DNA of 64,000 nt from contig JBDKIV010000317.1 in NCBI GenBank assembly GCA_039796935.1, forward strand, positions 1-64,000, in the 5' to 3' direction. Below the pieces are notes generated by a model that had not been told where the DNA came from, did not search any database, and worked only from the letters and a program-made list of their open reading frames with translations. A program made the position numbers and the translations under genes. The DNA is from VFMC01 sp039796935. Its GTDB lineage: Bacteria; Actinomycetota; Acidimicrobiia; Acidimicrobiales; Ilumatobacteraceae. Positions 49,064-57,578 of this stretch are shown here, piece by piece. Numbering within the stretch: position 1 is the stretch's first letter; each line of letters begins with the position of its first letter.

Positions 49064-49950
49064 CGCTGCGGATCGCCACCCGGTCGAGCGCCCAGGCGAC
49101 GACCCAGGCCCAGGCGGTCGCCGATGCGCTCGAAGCGGCGCATCCGGGTCTGGCGGTCGAGTTGGTCTTCGTCGACACGGTGGGCGACCGGCGACAGGAC
49201 GTGCCGCTCCACACGATGGGTGGGCAGGGCGTGTTCGTGAAGGAGGTGCAGCGTGCCGTGCTCGACGGGCGGGCACACCTCGCTGCGCATTCGGCGAAGG
49301 ACTTGCCGAGCACGACGGCCGACGGCCTGACGATCGGGGCGTTCACCGAGCGACGTTCGCCGGCCGATGCGCTGGTCGGGGCGCCGCTGTCGGCCCTTGC
49401 CCCGGGGGCGTTGATCGCGACCGGCTCGGTGCGACGGCGGGCCCAGTTGTCGGCGCTGCGGCCCGATCTGCGTTTCGAGGAGTTGCGCGGCAACATCCAG
49501 ACGCGGCTGTCGAAGGTGCCGGGTGGCGGAGCGATCGTGATGGCGGTGGCGGCACTGCAGATCTTGGGCTTGACCGATCTGATCGCGCAGCAACTCGACC
49601 CGACGGTGATGGTCCCGGCGGTCGGTCAGGGTTGTGTGGCGGTCGAGCACGCATCGGGCGATGACGAGACGGCCGAATTGCTGGCGTCGATCGACCACGC
49701 TCAGACACGCCGGGACGTCGAGGTCGAGCGAGCGTTCCTGGCTCGACTCGGTTCGGGATGTTCGTTGCCGGTGGGTGCGCTCGCGGCGCGCGGGACGCTG
49801 CGCGCCTTCCTGGCCGACCCGACGACCGGTCGGGTGGTGCGCCGGACGATGCAGATCGGTTCGGAAAGCGCCCACACAGACCTCGATCGGGCCAGGGTCC
49901 TGGCGGGTGAGATGCATGCTGCGGTGGGCGGCGCGTCGCTGTATGGCTGA
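49060..49950 (+). CDS. hemC: Porphobilinogen deaminase (hydroxymethylbilane synthase)
   Basis: A 296-residue HemC. IATRSSAQATTQAQAVADAL, GVFVKEVQRAVLDGRAHLA, HSAKDLPST, ATGSVRRRAQLSAL, ELRGNIQTRLSKV and VPAVGQGCVAVE are characteristic. Cys234 in LGSGCSLPVGA would carry the dipyrromethane cofactor. It polymerises four porphobilinogens. It starts at a GTG overlapping the hemA stop and ends 8 bases into hemD, so the genes are tightly coupled. Confidence 0.95.
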   Translation: MTLRIATRSSAQATTQAQAVADALEAAHPGLAVELVFVDTVGDRRQDVPLHTMGGQGVFVKEVQRAVLDGRAHLAAHSAKDLPSTTADGLTIGAFTERRSPADALVGAPLSALAPGALIATGSVRRRAQLSALRPDLRFEELRGNIQTRLSKVPGGGAIVMAVAALQILGLTDLIAQQLDPTVMVPAVGQGCVAVEHASGDDETAELLASIDHAQTRRDVEVERAFLARLGSGCSLPVGALAARGTLRAFLADPTTGRVVRRTMQIGSESAHTDLDRARVLAGEMHAAVGGASLYG

Positions 49951-50722
49951 GTCGTCGCCGGATGTTCTGGCCGAGGGGTCCCTCGCCGGGCGGACCGTGG
50001 TGGTCACCCGTCCGGTCGACGGCGCTGCCGAGTTGGCGGGTCTGTTCCACCGGGCCGGGGCGCGCACGATCGTGATGCCGCTCGTCGAGTTGGTGGATGT
50101 GGTGTCCGATGGCGAGATCGCCGCTGCCGTCGATCGGCTCGGTGACGGCGACTGGGTGGTCGCCACCTCTGCTCGTGCAGGCGGACGGGTTGCGGCGGAC
50201 GTCGCTCGGCGTCCGGTGCGAGTCGCTGCTGTCGGCACTGCGACGGCCGCCGTACTGCCGCGGGCCGACCTCGTTCCTGTTCGTCAGAGCGCCGAGGGTC
50301 TCCTCGAGGTCTTCCCCGCCTGCCACCCCGCTGCATCGCACACGGTGCTGGTGGCGCAGTCGATGGACGGCGCGTCGACGCTGGTGGACGGAGTGAGGTC
50401 GCTCGGCTGGCGCGTCGAGCGACTCGACACCCATCGAACCCGGCCGGTGGTGCCAACCGCCGCGCAGCAGTTGGCGGTACTGCGGGCCGACGCCGTGGTG
50501 TTCACGAGCGGCACCCAGGCGCTGGCCTGGTGTGAGGTGTTCGGCACGGCGACCCCCGCTGTGGTCGCATCGATCGGGCCCCGAACCACCACGGTTGCCG
50601 AGAGCGCCGGTATCACGGTGCAGGTGACCGCGTCCGACCACTCGCTGGCGGGACTGGTCGCTGCTGTGGAACGATTTCTCACTGGTGCAGGGTCCGGCAT
50701 GGCCCCTGACATCTCCGAATGA
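49943..50722 (+). CDS. hemD: Uroporphyrinogen-III synthase
   Basis: A 259-residue protein starting at ATG 49943 within the end of hemC. HemD sequences diverge strongly, but GRTVVVTRPVDGAAELAGLF, the paired Rossmann-like halves, ADAVVFTSGTQALAW and VASIGPRTTTVAESAGITV are family features. It closes and inverts ring D of hydroxymethylbilane. Position directly after hemC is the normal actinobacterial arrangement. The region reading further upstream in frame is a shadow of hemC. Confidence 0.88.
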   Translation: MAESSPDVLAEGSLAGRTVVVTRPVDGAAELAGLFHRAGARTIVMPLVELVDVVSDGEIAAAVDRLGDGDWVVATSARAGGRVAADVARRPVRVAAVGTATAAVLPRADLVPVRQSAEGLLEVFPACHPAASHTVLVAQSMDGASTLVDGVRSLGWRVERLDTHRTRPVVPTAAQQLAVLRADAVVFTSGTQALAWCEVFGTATPAVVASIGPRTTTVAESAGITVQVTASDHSLAGLVAAVERFLTGAGSGMAPDISE

Positions 50723-50755
50723 CCGACTGGCCGATGTTTCGATGACGAGTCCCGC

Positions 50756-53164
50756 ATGACGATCTGGCGCACACGTCGTGCACGCGCGCGCTTCGTCGCG
50801 GCGGTCGGGGCGATCGCTGCAATCGGCTCGGCGGGCGCTGCCGGCGCTGCCTGGGTGCTGCCTGCCGTTGCGTCCGAGCCCGCAGTGGACCTCCCGAGCA
50901 CCTTTGCTGCATCCGTCGCCCAGGTGGGTGCCCATCCAACGGTGGCCGACAGCGGCCGGTGGATGGTGTTCGAGGGGGAACCGCCGGTGGTGCAGGCCGA
51001 CGACGATGACGCCGTCGTCGTCGCCACGCGTGCCAGCACGATCTGGTTGCGCGATCTGTCGGCCGAGCTCCCGGTCGATGTCGAGCTCACGCCGGTGCTG
51101 GGATCGATCGCTCCTGGTGACAGCGTGCGGCCGGTCATCAGTGGTGACGGGTGTTCGGTCACGTTCATCACGCAGATGGCGCTCGACCTGTTCCGCGACG
51201 ACGACACGGCCGACCGGTGGGACGTGTACCGCCTCGTGTTGCCGCATTGCGGAGGCGATGCGGACGACTGGGAGTTGGTGTCGACCCGGTCCGACGAGGG
51301 CGACACGAGCGCGCTCGATCGCGTGGTGCCGTCGGCGTCGCCGTCGGTGTCCGACACGGGAACGGTGGTGGCGTTCACCCATCGCGGCAGGCGGGGTGCG
51401 CCCGTTGCCGTCAGCGTGGTCGACCTGACCGTGCCGGTCGGTGCCGAGGGTCGCATCGGACCAGTGGCGGGGACACCGCTGCTGCCGCCCGAGTCGAACG
51501 GATTCCGGTATCTGGGGCAACGGGACCCGTCGGTGTCCGACGACGGGAGGTTCGTCGCGTTCACCTCGGACGCCGATGCCACGGCTCCGGTCCCCGAGTG
51601 GGTCGACGGGTCGACACCGGGCTCGTTCGCGCCGTCGCAGGTCTACCTGTGGGACCGGGAGGCGCCTGCGGACGGCATCGTCACGCCCGTGGTGCTCGTG
51701 TCGCAGGTGGCCGGCGCTCCGTCGACGCTCGGCGCGACGTCACCGGTGGTGTCCGGCAACGGTCAGTTCGTGGCGTTCCTGTCGTCGTCGCCCGAGCTCG
51801 CCGGAGATGCAGCACTGCCCGACTGCACGCTCGACTGCGTCGAGCAGGTGTACCGGTACGACCAGTCGACCGGCCAGACGACCTTGGTGAGCCGTCGCAA
51901 CACCGGCGTCGCCGAGACCAGGGTTGCCGCCGACCTGGGGGCACTGCATCCATCGATCACCGATGACGGCTCGCAGATCGCGTTCGTCACCCGGGCCAGA
52001 AACTTGTTCCCCCTGCAGTCCCCGACGGTCTCCGGGCCCGGCGACGGCGACATCGTCGTCAGCGAGGTCGACCTCGGCGTGCTGCGACGTGTGTCGAACC
52101 TCCCTGACGGGATCACCCCGGCGGGCACCGGCAACGCGCATCCGCACCTGTCGGGTACGGGGCGTGTGCTCGTGTTCGATTCGGTCGTGGCCGGTGCGAT
52201 CGCCGGACGTGACCTCCCGGGACGCCAGGTCGTCTCGGTCGTCCGTCCGGTCCAGTTGAGCGCTCCCTCACTCGACGTGGGGACGGTGATGGTGGGACTG
52301 CCGAGCGACGAGTGGTTCGTGGCCGTCAAGAACCTGGGCCCCTCGACGTTCGTGCCGGTCTCGGCGTCGGTCACCGAAGCGCAGTTCACCGTCACCGGAG
52401 GTACGTGCGGGCTGGGTCTTCCGGTGCCGCCCGGACAGTCGTGCACGGTGAACGTGCAACTCACCCCGGTCGCCCCGGGGCCGGTGAGCGGGACGATCGT
52501 CGTCAGCGAAGCGCCCGGCGGCGCGGTCATCAGCACGCCCGTGTCGGGTGCCGGTGGCGAGCCGACGCTGTACCCCGAGCAGTCGGGCCTCACGTTCGAG
52601 GCGACCGAAGTCGGTGAGTCCACCCCATCGCAGACGGCGGGCATCGTCAACGTCGGGCTCGCCCCGACGTCGATCGCGCGGATCAGCGTGGTCGGGGCGC
52701 ACCCGGACGACTTCGTGCTGCAGGAGTCGGGCTGTCGCGATGCATGGCTCGAGCCGACCGACTCGTGTTCGGTCGTGGTGCGGTTCGAGCCGACCGATGT
52801 GGGGTATCGGACCGGAGTGGTGCTCGTCACGACCGTGTCGGGGGCCTACACCGCCGTCGTGGTCGACGGGAACGGTCTGCGCACGGCAACACTCGACGTG
52901 CCGGTCACCAAGATCCGTGCCGGTACCGACATCCCGATCGGAGGCCGCGGTTTCCGGCCCGGCTCCGTGGTCACCATTGCCTGGGCGGACGGCCGCGGCG
53001 CGTCGGTGTCGGCCGTGGCGGGTGGTGACGGTGCGATCCTCGCAGTGCTGCCCACGTCGGCCAACGAACGTCGCGGCGCTCGGGTGATCGTGGCCCAGAC
53101 GTCCGAGCAGATGGTGTCGGTACCTGTCGAGGTTCGCCGCCGCCCGGTCGACCCGGGTCTCTGA
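50756..53164 (+). CDS. Secreted beta-propeller and Ig-like repeat protein
   Basis: An 802-residue exported protein. A basic N-terminus and an Ala/Gly helix (AAVGAIAAIGSAGAAGAAWV) form a signal peptide or anchor. Residues about 55-490 contain repeats of the type HPTVADSGRWMVFEG, DPSVSDDGRFVAFTSD and HPSITDDGSQIAFVT, that is TolB/PD40-like propeller blades. Residues about 500-690 hold two ASH/HYDIN-like Ig modules (TVTGGTCGLG with PPGQSCTVNVQL; FVLQESGCRDAW with EPTDSCSVVVRFEP). A last domain (IGGRGFRPGSVVTIAWADGR) is IPT-like. Function unknown; probably a surface or adhesion protein. It interrupts the heme cluster. Confidence 0.75.
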   Translation: MTIWRTRRARARFVAAVGAIAAIGSAGAAGAAWVLPAVASEPAVDLPSTFAASVAQVGAHPTVADSGRWMVFEGEPPVVQADDDDAVVVATRASTIWLRDLSAELPVDVELTPVLGSIAPGDSVRPVISGDGCSVTFITQMALDLFRDDDTADRWDVYRLVLPHCGGDADDWELVSTRSDEGDTSALDRVVPSASPSVSDTGTVVAFTHRGRRGAPVAVSVVDLTVPVGAEGRIGPVAGTPLLPPESNGFRYLGQRDPSVSDDGRFVAFTSDADATAPVPEWVDGSTPGSFAPSQVYLWDREAPADGIVTPVVLVSQVAGAPSTLGATSPVVSGNGQFVAFLSSSPELAGDAALPDCTLDCVEQVYRYDQSTGQTTLVSRRNTGVAETRVAADLGALHPSITDDGSQIAFVTRARNLFPLQSPTVSGPGDGDIVVSEVDLGVLRRVSNLPDGITPAGTGNAHPHLSGTGRVLVFDSVVAGAIAGRDLPGRQVVSVVRPVQLSAPSLDVGTVMVGLPSDEWFVAVKNLGPSTFVPVSASVTEAQFTVTGGTCGLGLPVPPGQSCTVNVQLTPVAPGPVSGTIVVSEAPGGAVISTPVSGAGGEPTLYPEQSGLTFEATEVGESTPSQTAGIVNVGLAPTSIARISVVGAHPDDFVLQESGCRDAWLEPTDSCSVVVRFEPTDVGYRTGVVLVTTVSGAYTAVVVDGNGLRTATLDVPVTKIRAGTDIPIGGRGFRPGSVVTIAWADGRGASVSAVAGGDGAILAVLPTSANERRGARVIVAQTSEQMVSVPVEVRRRPVDPGL

Positions 53165-53176
53165 CCCGACGCGGTC

Positions 53177-54388
53177 TCAGGTACCGGATGCCGGCCGGTC
53201 GGCGAGTCGTCCGGCGATGAGCGCCGTGGCCGAGCACGATGCCGATCCGGCCCGGCCCACCTCGGCACAGTCGACCTCGAACACCACGCGTTCGCCGCCG
53301 AGGACCTGCAGCGGGGTGAGCAACCGGTTGACGACGTCGGTGCCGTCGAGATGGAGCGACATGTCCCACTGCAGTTCGCGCTCGCCGATGCGAAGCCTGG
53401 CGGTACCGGCATCGGCGAACGGGTTCTGGACGACGTAGTCGGTGACGAGCAGCACCTTGCCTGCCGGCACGGTGTAGCTCTGTGACGATGTTTCGGCCGC
53501 CGGGCCTCCGCTGGTGAAGACGGTGCTGAACGGTTCGCCGTCCTCGGTGGCGGTCCCTGAGGGTTCCGGCGTCGATGGTTCCGTCGTCATGACCGTGGTC
53601 GCCGGCGCAGGTGCCAGGTCGGCGACGGCACGTTCCGCTGCGTCGTCGATGGCGGGGCGAACGGCCAGTGTCCACACCAGCGCCACTGCACCGGCGGCGA
53701 CGGCGAGTCCGCCGAGGCGGGCGCCGAGCCGCTCGGGGATCATGGGGGTTTGGACGAAGCTCGCATCGGCACTCACCGAGGCAATCCGGGGCTCGTCGGC
53801 GTCGACGCGAAATGGCAGCGTGCGCGAGCGGCGTTCCCAGTGTCGACGGGTTGCGGTGAGCTTGAGCCGAACGAGGCTCGAGCCGCCGGGTTCGACGCCG
53901 GCCGCCGGCGGGTCGAACCGTCCGTCGAGGCGACCCGTGGGGTCGATCAGATAGAGCGAGCAGTTGGCCTGAGCGTTGCCCCGGTTCTCGACGAGCAACT
54001 CATAGGTCGCCCGCCGGCGGCCCCGCAGCACCGGTTGCATCATGGTGATCCGGCGGTCGGTCGTGGTGCCGATGTCGAGGGTGATCTCGCAGTGCTCGAC
54101 GTCGTCGGGGTCGTGCTGTGGGACGAGGCGGACCCCGAGCCCGGTCGGGCCGGCGGTGGTGCTGGGAAGCCGCGGTGGCGTGACCTGCACCGACACGGTC
54201 TGCTGCGAGCCACCGAAGAGCGTGATCGACGCGGGGGTGATGGTGGTCCACGCCGCAGCGAGACCGGTCGGGCTGAGCGAGCAACTGTCGGTCGTGTCGC
54301 TCAGATTGCTGACCGTCAGCTCGAGCGTGACGGTCTGGCCCGGCTGCACATGGGCCACCTCGACGTCGAACCAGGCCTGCACCGTCAC
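53177..54388 (-). CDS. Membrane protein with N-terminal Ig-like (NEW3-like) domains
   Basis: A 403-residue protein. Two Ig-like domains (about residues 1-225; HVQPGQTVTLELTVSNLSDT, YELLVENRGNAQANCSLYLID, GVEPGGSSLVRLKLTATRRHW) precede one helix (RLGGLAVAAGAVALVWTLAV) and an extracytoplasmic Thr/Ser/Pro stretch and domain. Two of its Ig strands resemble those seen in cell-envelope scaffolds. The GTG at 54388 lies 7 bases after TAGCGT on the minus strand; the extra upstream frame is low-complexity repeat and was rejected as start. It converges with the propeller gene (12 bp between stops). Function unknown. Confidence 0.7.
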   Translation of the reverse strand: MTVQAWFDVEVAHVQPGQTVTLELTVSNLSDTTDSCSLSPTGLAAAWTTITPASITLFGGSQQTVSVQVTPPRLPSTTAGPTGLGVRLVPQHDPDDVEHCEITLDIGTTTDRRITMMQPVLRGRRRATYELLVENRGNAQANCSLYLIDPTGRLDGRFDPPAAGVEPGGSSLVRLKLTATRRHWERRSRTLPFRVDADEPRIASVSADASFVQTPMIPERLGARLGGLAVAAGAVALVWTLAVRPAIDDAAERAVADLAPAPATTVMTTEPSTPEPSGTATEDGEPFSTVFTSGGPAAETSSQSYTVPAGKVLLVTDYVVQNPFADAGTARLRIGERELQWDMSLHLDGTDVVNRLLTPLQVLGGERVVFEVDCAEVGRAGSASCSATALIAGRLADRPASGT

Positions 54389-54517
54389 GGGCGCCACGCT
54401 ACCGATCTGGGGCAACGATGGTGGTCCGGGCCACCGTCCCACCCACCGTCCCACCCACCGCCCCACCCGCTGGCGGCGGGGCAGGCGGGTCGGCGACGCA
54501 CCCATTAGCCTCGGAGC
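54389..54517. promoter_or_regulatory. Divergent promoters with a 12-bp tandem repeat between them
   Basis: TAGCGT (54401-54396, minus strand) serves the Ig-domain gene and TAGCCT (54506-54511) lies 6 bases before the hemB GTG. Between them CCACCGTCCCAC is repeated exactly at 54431 and 54443 and with one change at 54455. No Rex-type operator was seen here, so hemB is not an obvious direct Rex target. Confidence 0.6.
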
Positions 54518-55525
54518 GTGCCTTCGTCACTGTCTCCGTCGTTCCCGGTGCAGCGCCCCCGCCGTCTGCGCGCCAGTGGCCCGCTGCGCGAGTTGGTCGC
54601 CGAGACCCGGCTGCATCCGCGGCGGCTGGTCGCGCCGATGTTCGTCCGCGAGGGCATCGACGCCCCGGTGCCGATCACGTCGTTGCCCGGAGTGGTGCAG
54701 CACACCCGGGCGAGCCTGGTCGACGAGGCGCGGCGTCTCGCCGATCTCGGGGTTGGTGCCGTGATGCTGTTCGGTGTCCCGTTGGTGAAGGACGCGATCG
54801 GCCGTGGGGCGTTCGATCCGGCCGGCATCGTCCAGGTGGCGCTGGCCGAGGTGCGCGAGGCGGTGGGGGATCGCCTGGTGGTCATGGCCGACCTCTGCGT
54901 CGACGAGTACACCGAACACGGTCACTGCGGCATCCTCGACGGCCGAGGTTCGGTCGACAACGACCGGACCCTCGACGTGTACGCCAAGATCGCCGTGGCG
55001 CAGGCTCGCGCCGGCGCCCAGGTGGTGGCGCCGAGCGGGATGATGGACGGCCAGGTCGGGGTGATCCGTGCGGCGCTCGATGCCGAGGGTTTCGACGATG
55101 TCTCGATCCTCGCGTACTCGGCCAAGTACGCGAGCGGGCTCTACGGGCCGTTCCGTGAAGCCGTCGCAGTCGAGATCGCAGGCGGGGGGAATCGCAAGGG
55201 ATATCAGCAGGATTGGCGCAACGGTCGCGAGGCGCTGCTCGAGGTGCACGCCGACATCGCGCAGGGTGCCGACATGGTCATGGTCAAGCCGGCCGTCACC
55301 TATCTCGACGTGATCTCGGCGGTTCGTGCTGCTGTCGATGTGCCGGTGGCGGCCTATCACGTCAGCGGCGAGTACGCGATGATCAAGGCAGCTGCGGCGA
55401 ACGGCTGGATCGATCACGACATGGTGGCCGTCGAACAGCTCACGGCGGTGCATCGAGCCGGTGCCGACATCGTCCTCACCTACTTCGCCGGCTGGTACGG
55501 CGAGCGCTACGAGGTCCTCGCATGA
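54518..55525 (+). CDS. hemB: Delta-aminolevulinic acid dehydratase (porphobilinogen synthase)
   Basis: A 335-residue HemB. The two active-site lysines are Lys203 in YSAKYASGLYGPFREA and Lys257 in MVKPAVTYLDVI. The metal loop reads DLCVDEYTEHGHCGIL: the first and third positions are Cys as in zinc enzymes, but the middle one is Asp (C-x-D). So the site is a mixed form. It condenses two aminolevulinates to porphobilinogen. The GTG start follows TAGCCT by 6 bases. hemL overlaps its stop by 4 bases. Confidence 0.95.
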   Translation: MPSSLSPSFPVQRPRRLRASGPLRELVAETRLHPRRLVAPMFVREGIDAPVPITSLPGVVQHTRASLVDEARRLADLGVGAVMLFGVPLVKDAIGRGAFDPAGIVQVALAEVREAVGDRLVVMADLCVDEYTEHGHCGILDGRGSVDNDRTLDVYAKIAVAQARAGAQVVAPSGMMDGQVGVIRAALDAEGFDDVSILAYSAKYASGLYGPFREAVAVEIAGGGNRKGYQQDWRNGREALLEVHADIAQGADMVMVKPAVTYLDVISAVRAAVDVPVAAYHVSGEYAMIKAAAANGWIDHDMVAVEQLTAVHRAGADIVLTYFAGWYGERYEVLA

Positions 55526-56835
55526 ACTCGCTACCGCGTTCCAACGCCGAACTCTTCGCCCGCTCGTGCGACGTGATCCCCGGTGGGGTCAACTCGAGCA
55601 TCCGTGCGTTCAGAGCCGTCGGAGGCACCCCCTACCTGGTCGAGCGCGCCGAGGGCGCGTATGTCGTCGACGTCGAGGGCACTCGCTACATCGACCTGGT
55701 GCAGAGCTACGGCGCAGTCATCCTCGGTCATGCGCATCCGGCCGTCACGGCCGCCGTGTCGGCGGCTGCTGCAGGTGGCACCTCCTACGGGGCGCCGACC
55801 CCGGGCGAGATGTTGCTCGCCGAGGCGATCCGCGAGCGAGTGCCGAGTTGCGAACGAGTTCGCCTGATGAACAGCGGTACCGAGGCCACCTCGACGGCTG
55901 TCCGGTTGGCCCGTGGGTTCACCGGCCGTGACCGCGTGGTGATCTTCCACGGGAACTTCCACGGTGCGACCGACGCCCTGCTCGCCGCCGGTGGGAGTGG
56001 TGTCGCCACGCTCGGCCTGCCGGGTACCGCCGGCGTGCCGGCCGAGGCCGTGGCCAACACGATGGTCGTGCCGTACAACGTGGTGCCCGAACTCGACGAG
56101 CGTGTCGCGGCGGTGATCGTCGAGCCGATCGCGGCCAACATGGGGGTCGTCGCCCCGAAGCCGGGTTTCCTCGAGGGCCTCCGTCGCGAGTGCGACCGGG
56201 TCGGCGCGCTCCTCGTGTTCGACGAGGTGATCACGGGCTTCCGTGTGGCCCGTGGCGGCGCGCAGGAGCACACCGGTGTCAGCGCCGACCTCACCACCTT
56301 CGGCAAGGTGATCGGTGGCGGCCTGCCCATCGGGTCGGTCGGCGGTCGCCGCGACGTCATGGAGACGTTGTCGCCGCTCGGTTCGGTGTTCCATGCCGGC
56401 ACGCTGGCGGGCAACCCGCTCGCCACCGCCGCTGGTCGGGCCGTCCTCGAGCATCTCACGCCCGCGGTGTACGAGACGCTGGCGCAGCGCGCCGGCCGGT
56501 TGTCCGAGCGGCTCACCGCGGCATGCGACGCGGCGGGCCTCCCTGCGTCGTTCCCCGTCGAGGGCACACTCGTCGGGATGTTCTTCGGTGCCCATGCGGT
56601 GTGCAGCGACTCGCCCCCCACCCGGTTCGCCCCGAGCAACTTCGCCGAGGCGAAGCTGACCGACGAGCGCATGTACGCGGCCTTCTTCCACGCCATGTTG
56701 CGCGAGGGGGTGGCGTTGGCGCCCGGTGCGTACGAGGCCTTGTTCGTCGGTGTCGCTCATACCGACGACGTCATCGATGCGATCGGCGACGCGGCGGCAC
56801 GTGCTGCCGTCGCGGCGGTGTCGGCGCTCGGCTGA
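55522..56835 (+). CDS. hemL: Glutamate-1-semialdehyde 2,1-aminomutase
   Basis: A 437-residue PLP enzyme. IPGGVNSSIRAFRAVGGTP is the diagnostic N-terminus; LMNSGTEATSTAVRLARG, FHGNFHGATDALL, LVFDEVITGFRVARGG and Lys262 in TTFGKVIGGGLPIG complete the active site. It converts glutamate-1-semialdehyde from HemA into 5-aminolevulinate, so hemA, hemL and hemB together confirm the C5 pathway. ATGA overlap with hemB. Confidence 0.96.
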   Translation: MNSLPRSNAELFARSCDVIPGGVNSSIRAFRAVGGTPYLVERAEGAYVVDVEGTRYIDLVQSYGAVILGHAHPAVTAAVSAAAAGGTSYGAPTPGEMLLAEAIRERVPSCERVRLMNSGTEATSTAVRLARGFTGRDRVVIFHGNFHGATDALLAAGGSGVATLGLPGTAGVPAEAVANTMVVPYNVVPELDERVAAVIVEPIAANMGVVAPKPGFLEGLRRECDRVGALLVFDEVITGFRVARGGAQEHTGVSADLTTFGKVIGGGLPIGSVGGRRDVMETLSPLGSVFHAGTLAGNPLATAAGRAVLEHLTPAVYETLAQRAGRLSERLTAACDAAGLPASFPVEGTLVGMFFGAHAVCSDSPPTRFAPSNFAEAKLTDERMYAAFFHAMLREGVALAPGAYEALFVGVAHTDDVIDAIGDAAARAAVAAVSALG

Positions 56836-56876
56836 GCCGCCACGCATCGGGTGGGGCCTCGGCCTACGCTGACCGG

Positions 56877-57542
56877 ATGCGGCAGTTCGTCACGTGGGGC
56901 TTCTGGCTCTCACTGGTCGCGCTCGTCGCCATGGTGTTCGGGCTCGTGGCGCTGGTCGACCGGCTCGGCGGGGACGAGACCGCCGACGCGGTGGTGTTGC
57001 GCCCGGTCGGCGACGCCGGTGCGACGGCGTCCGGTGCGCCGGCGTCCGGTTCCGGCGATCCTGCGGTCGAGCGTGACATCGACCTGATCGCGTTGGTCGA
57101 CGAGGCGCGGGCCGATCCCGGGTTCGGCATCGTCGGCGGCGTCACCACCGGAACCATGCAGATCCGAGTCGACGCGTTGCGGTCGATGACGATCACGGCC
57201 GGGACGCCGGGCGAGAACCGGTGCGCGGCGCTCGACCAGGTCGCAGCGTGCGCCGTTGCGGCCGACCTGTTGGGTGAGGCGGTGCTCTGGTTCTCGATCG
57301 TGCCCCTCGCCCCGCGCAACTCGGTGTCGCTGCCCGAGGTGGTCGAGCTGCGCGACGGTGGCACGGCGCTGCTCGCCAACGGCTGGATCGTTGCGCACGC
57401 CCCGGCGTTGAAGCGCAACTGTGACGAGGACACCACGTCGTTCTCCGACTTCCAGCGCCGGTTCCGCGAGGGCAGCGTCACCTCGTTCAGCCTCGACGAA
57501 CAGCGTCTGGTCGCCGTCACCTGCGCTGCGTCCGTCGGCTGA
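56877..57542 (+). CDS. Membrane-anchored hypothetical protein
   Basis: A 221-residue protein with one N-terminal helix (WGFWLSLVALVAMVFGLVAL) and an external domain. A Gly/Ala/Ser linker precedes GIVGGVTTGTMQIRVDALRS, CAALDQVAACAVAADLLGEA and a segment ending SFSLDEQRLVAVTCAA. Four cysteines (GENRCAAL, VAACAV, KRNCDED and VTCAAS) could form two disulfides. I do not recognise the domain. TACGCT (56865-56870) lies 6 bases before the ATG, so it has its own promoter despite following hemL closely. Confidence 0.65.
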   Translation: MRQFVTWGFWLSLVALVAMVFGLVALVDRLGGDETADAVVLRPVGDAGATASGAPASGSGDPAVERDIDLIALVDEARADPGFGIVGGVTTGTMQIRVDALRSMTITAGTPGENRCAALDQVAACAVAADLLGEAVLWFSIVPLAPRNSVSLPEVVELRDGGTALLANGWIVAHAPALKRNCDEDTTSFSDFQRRFREGSVTSFSLDEQRLVAVTCAASVG

Positions 57543-57578
57543 ATTCGCGTCGGCGAGGGTGCGATACGGTCGATCGGC

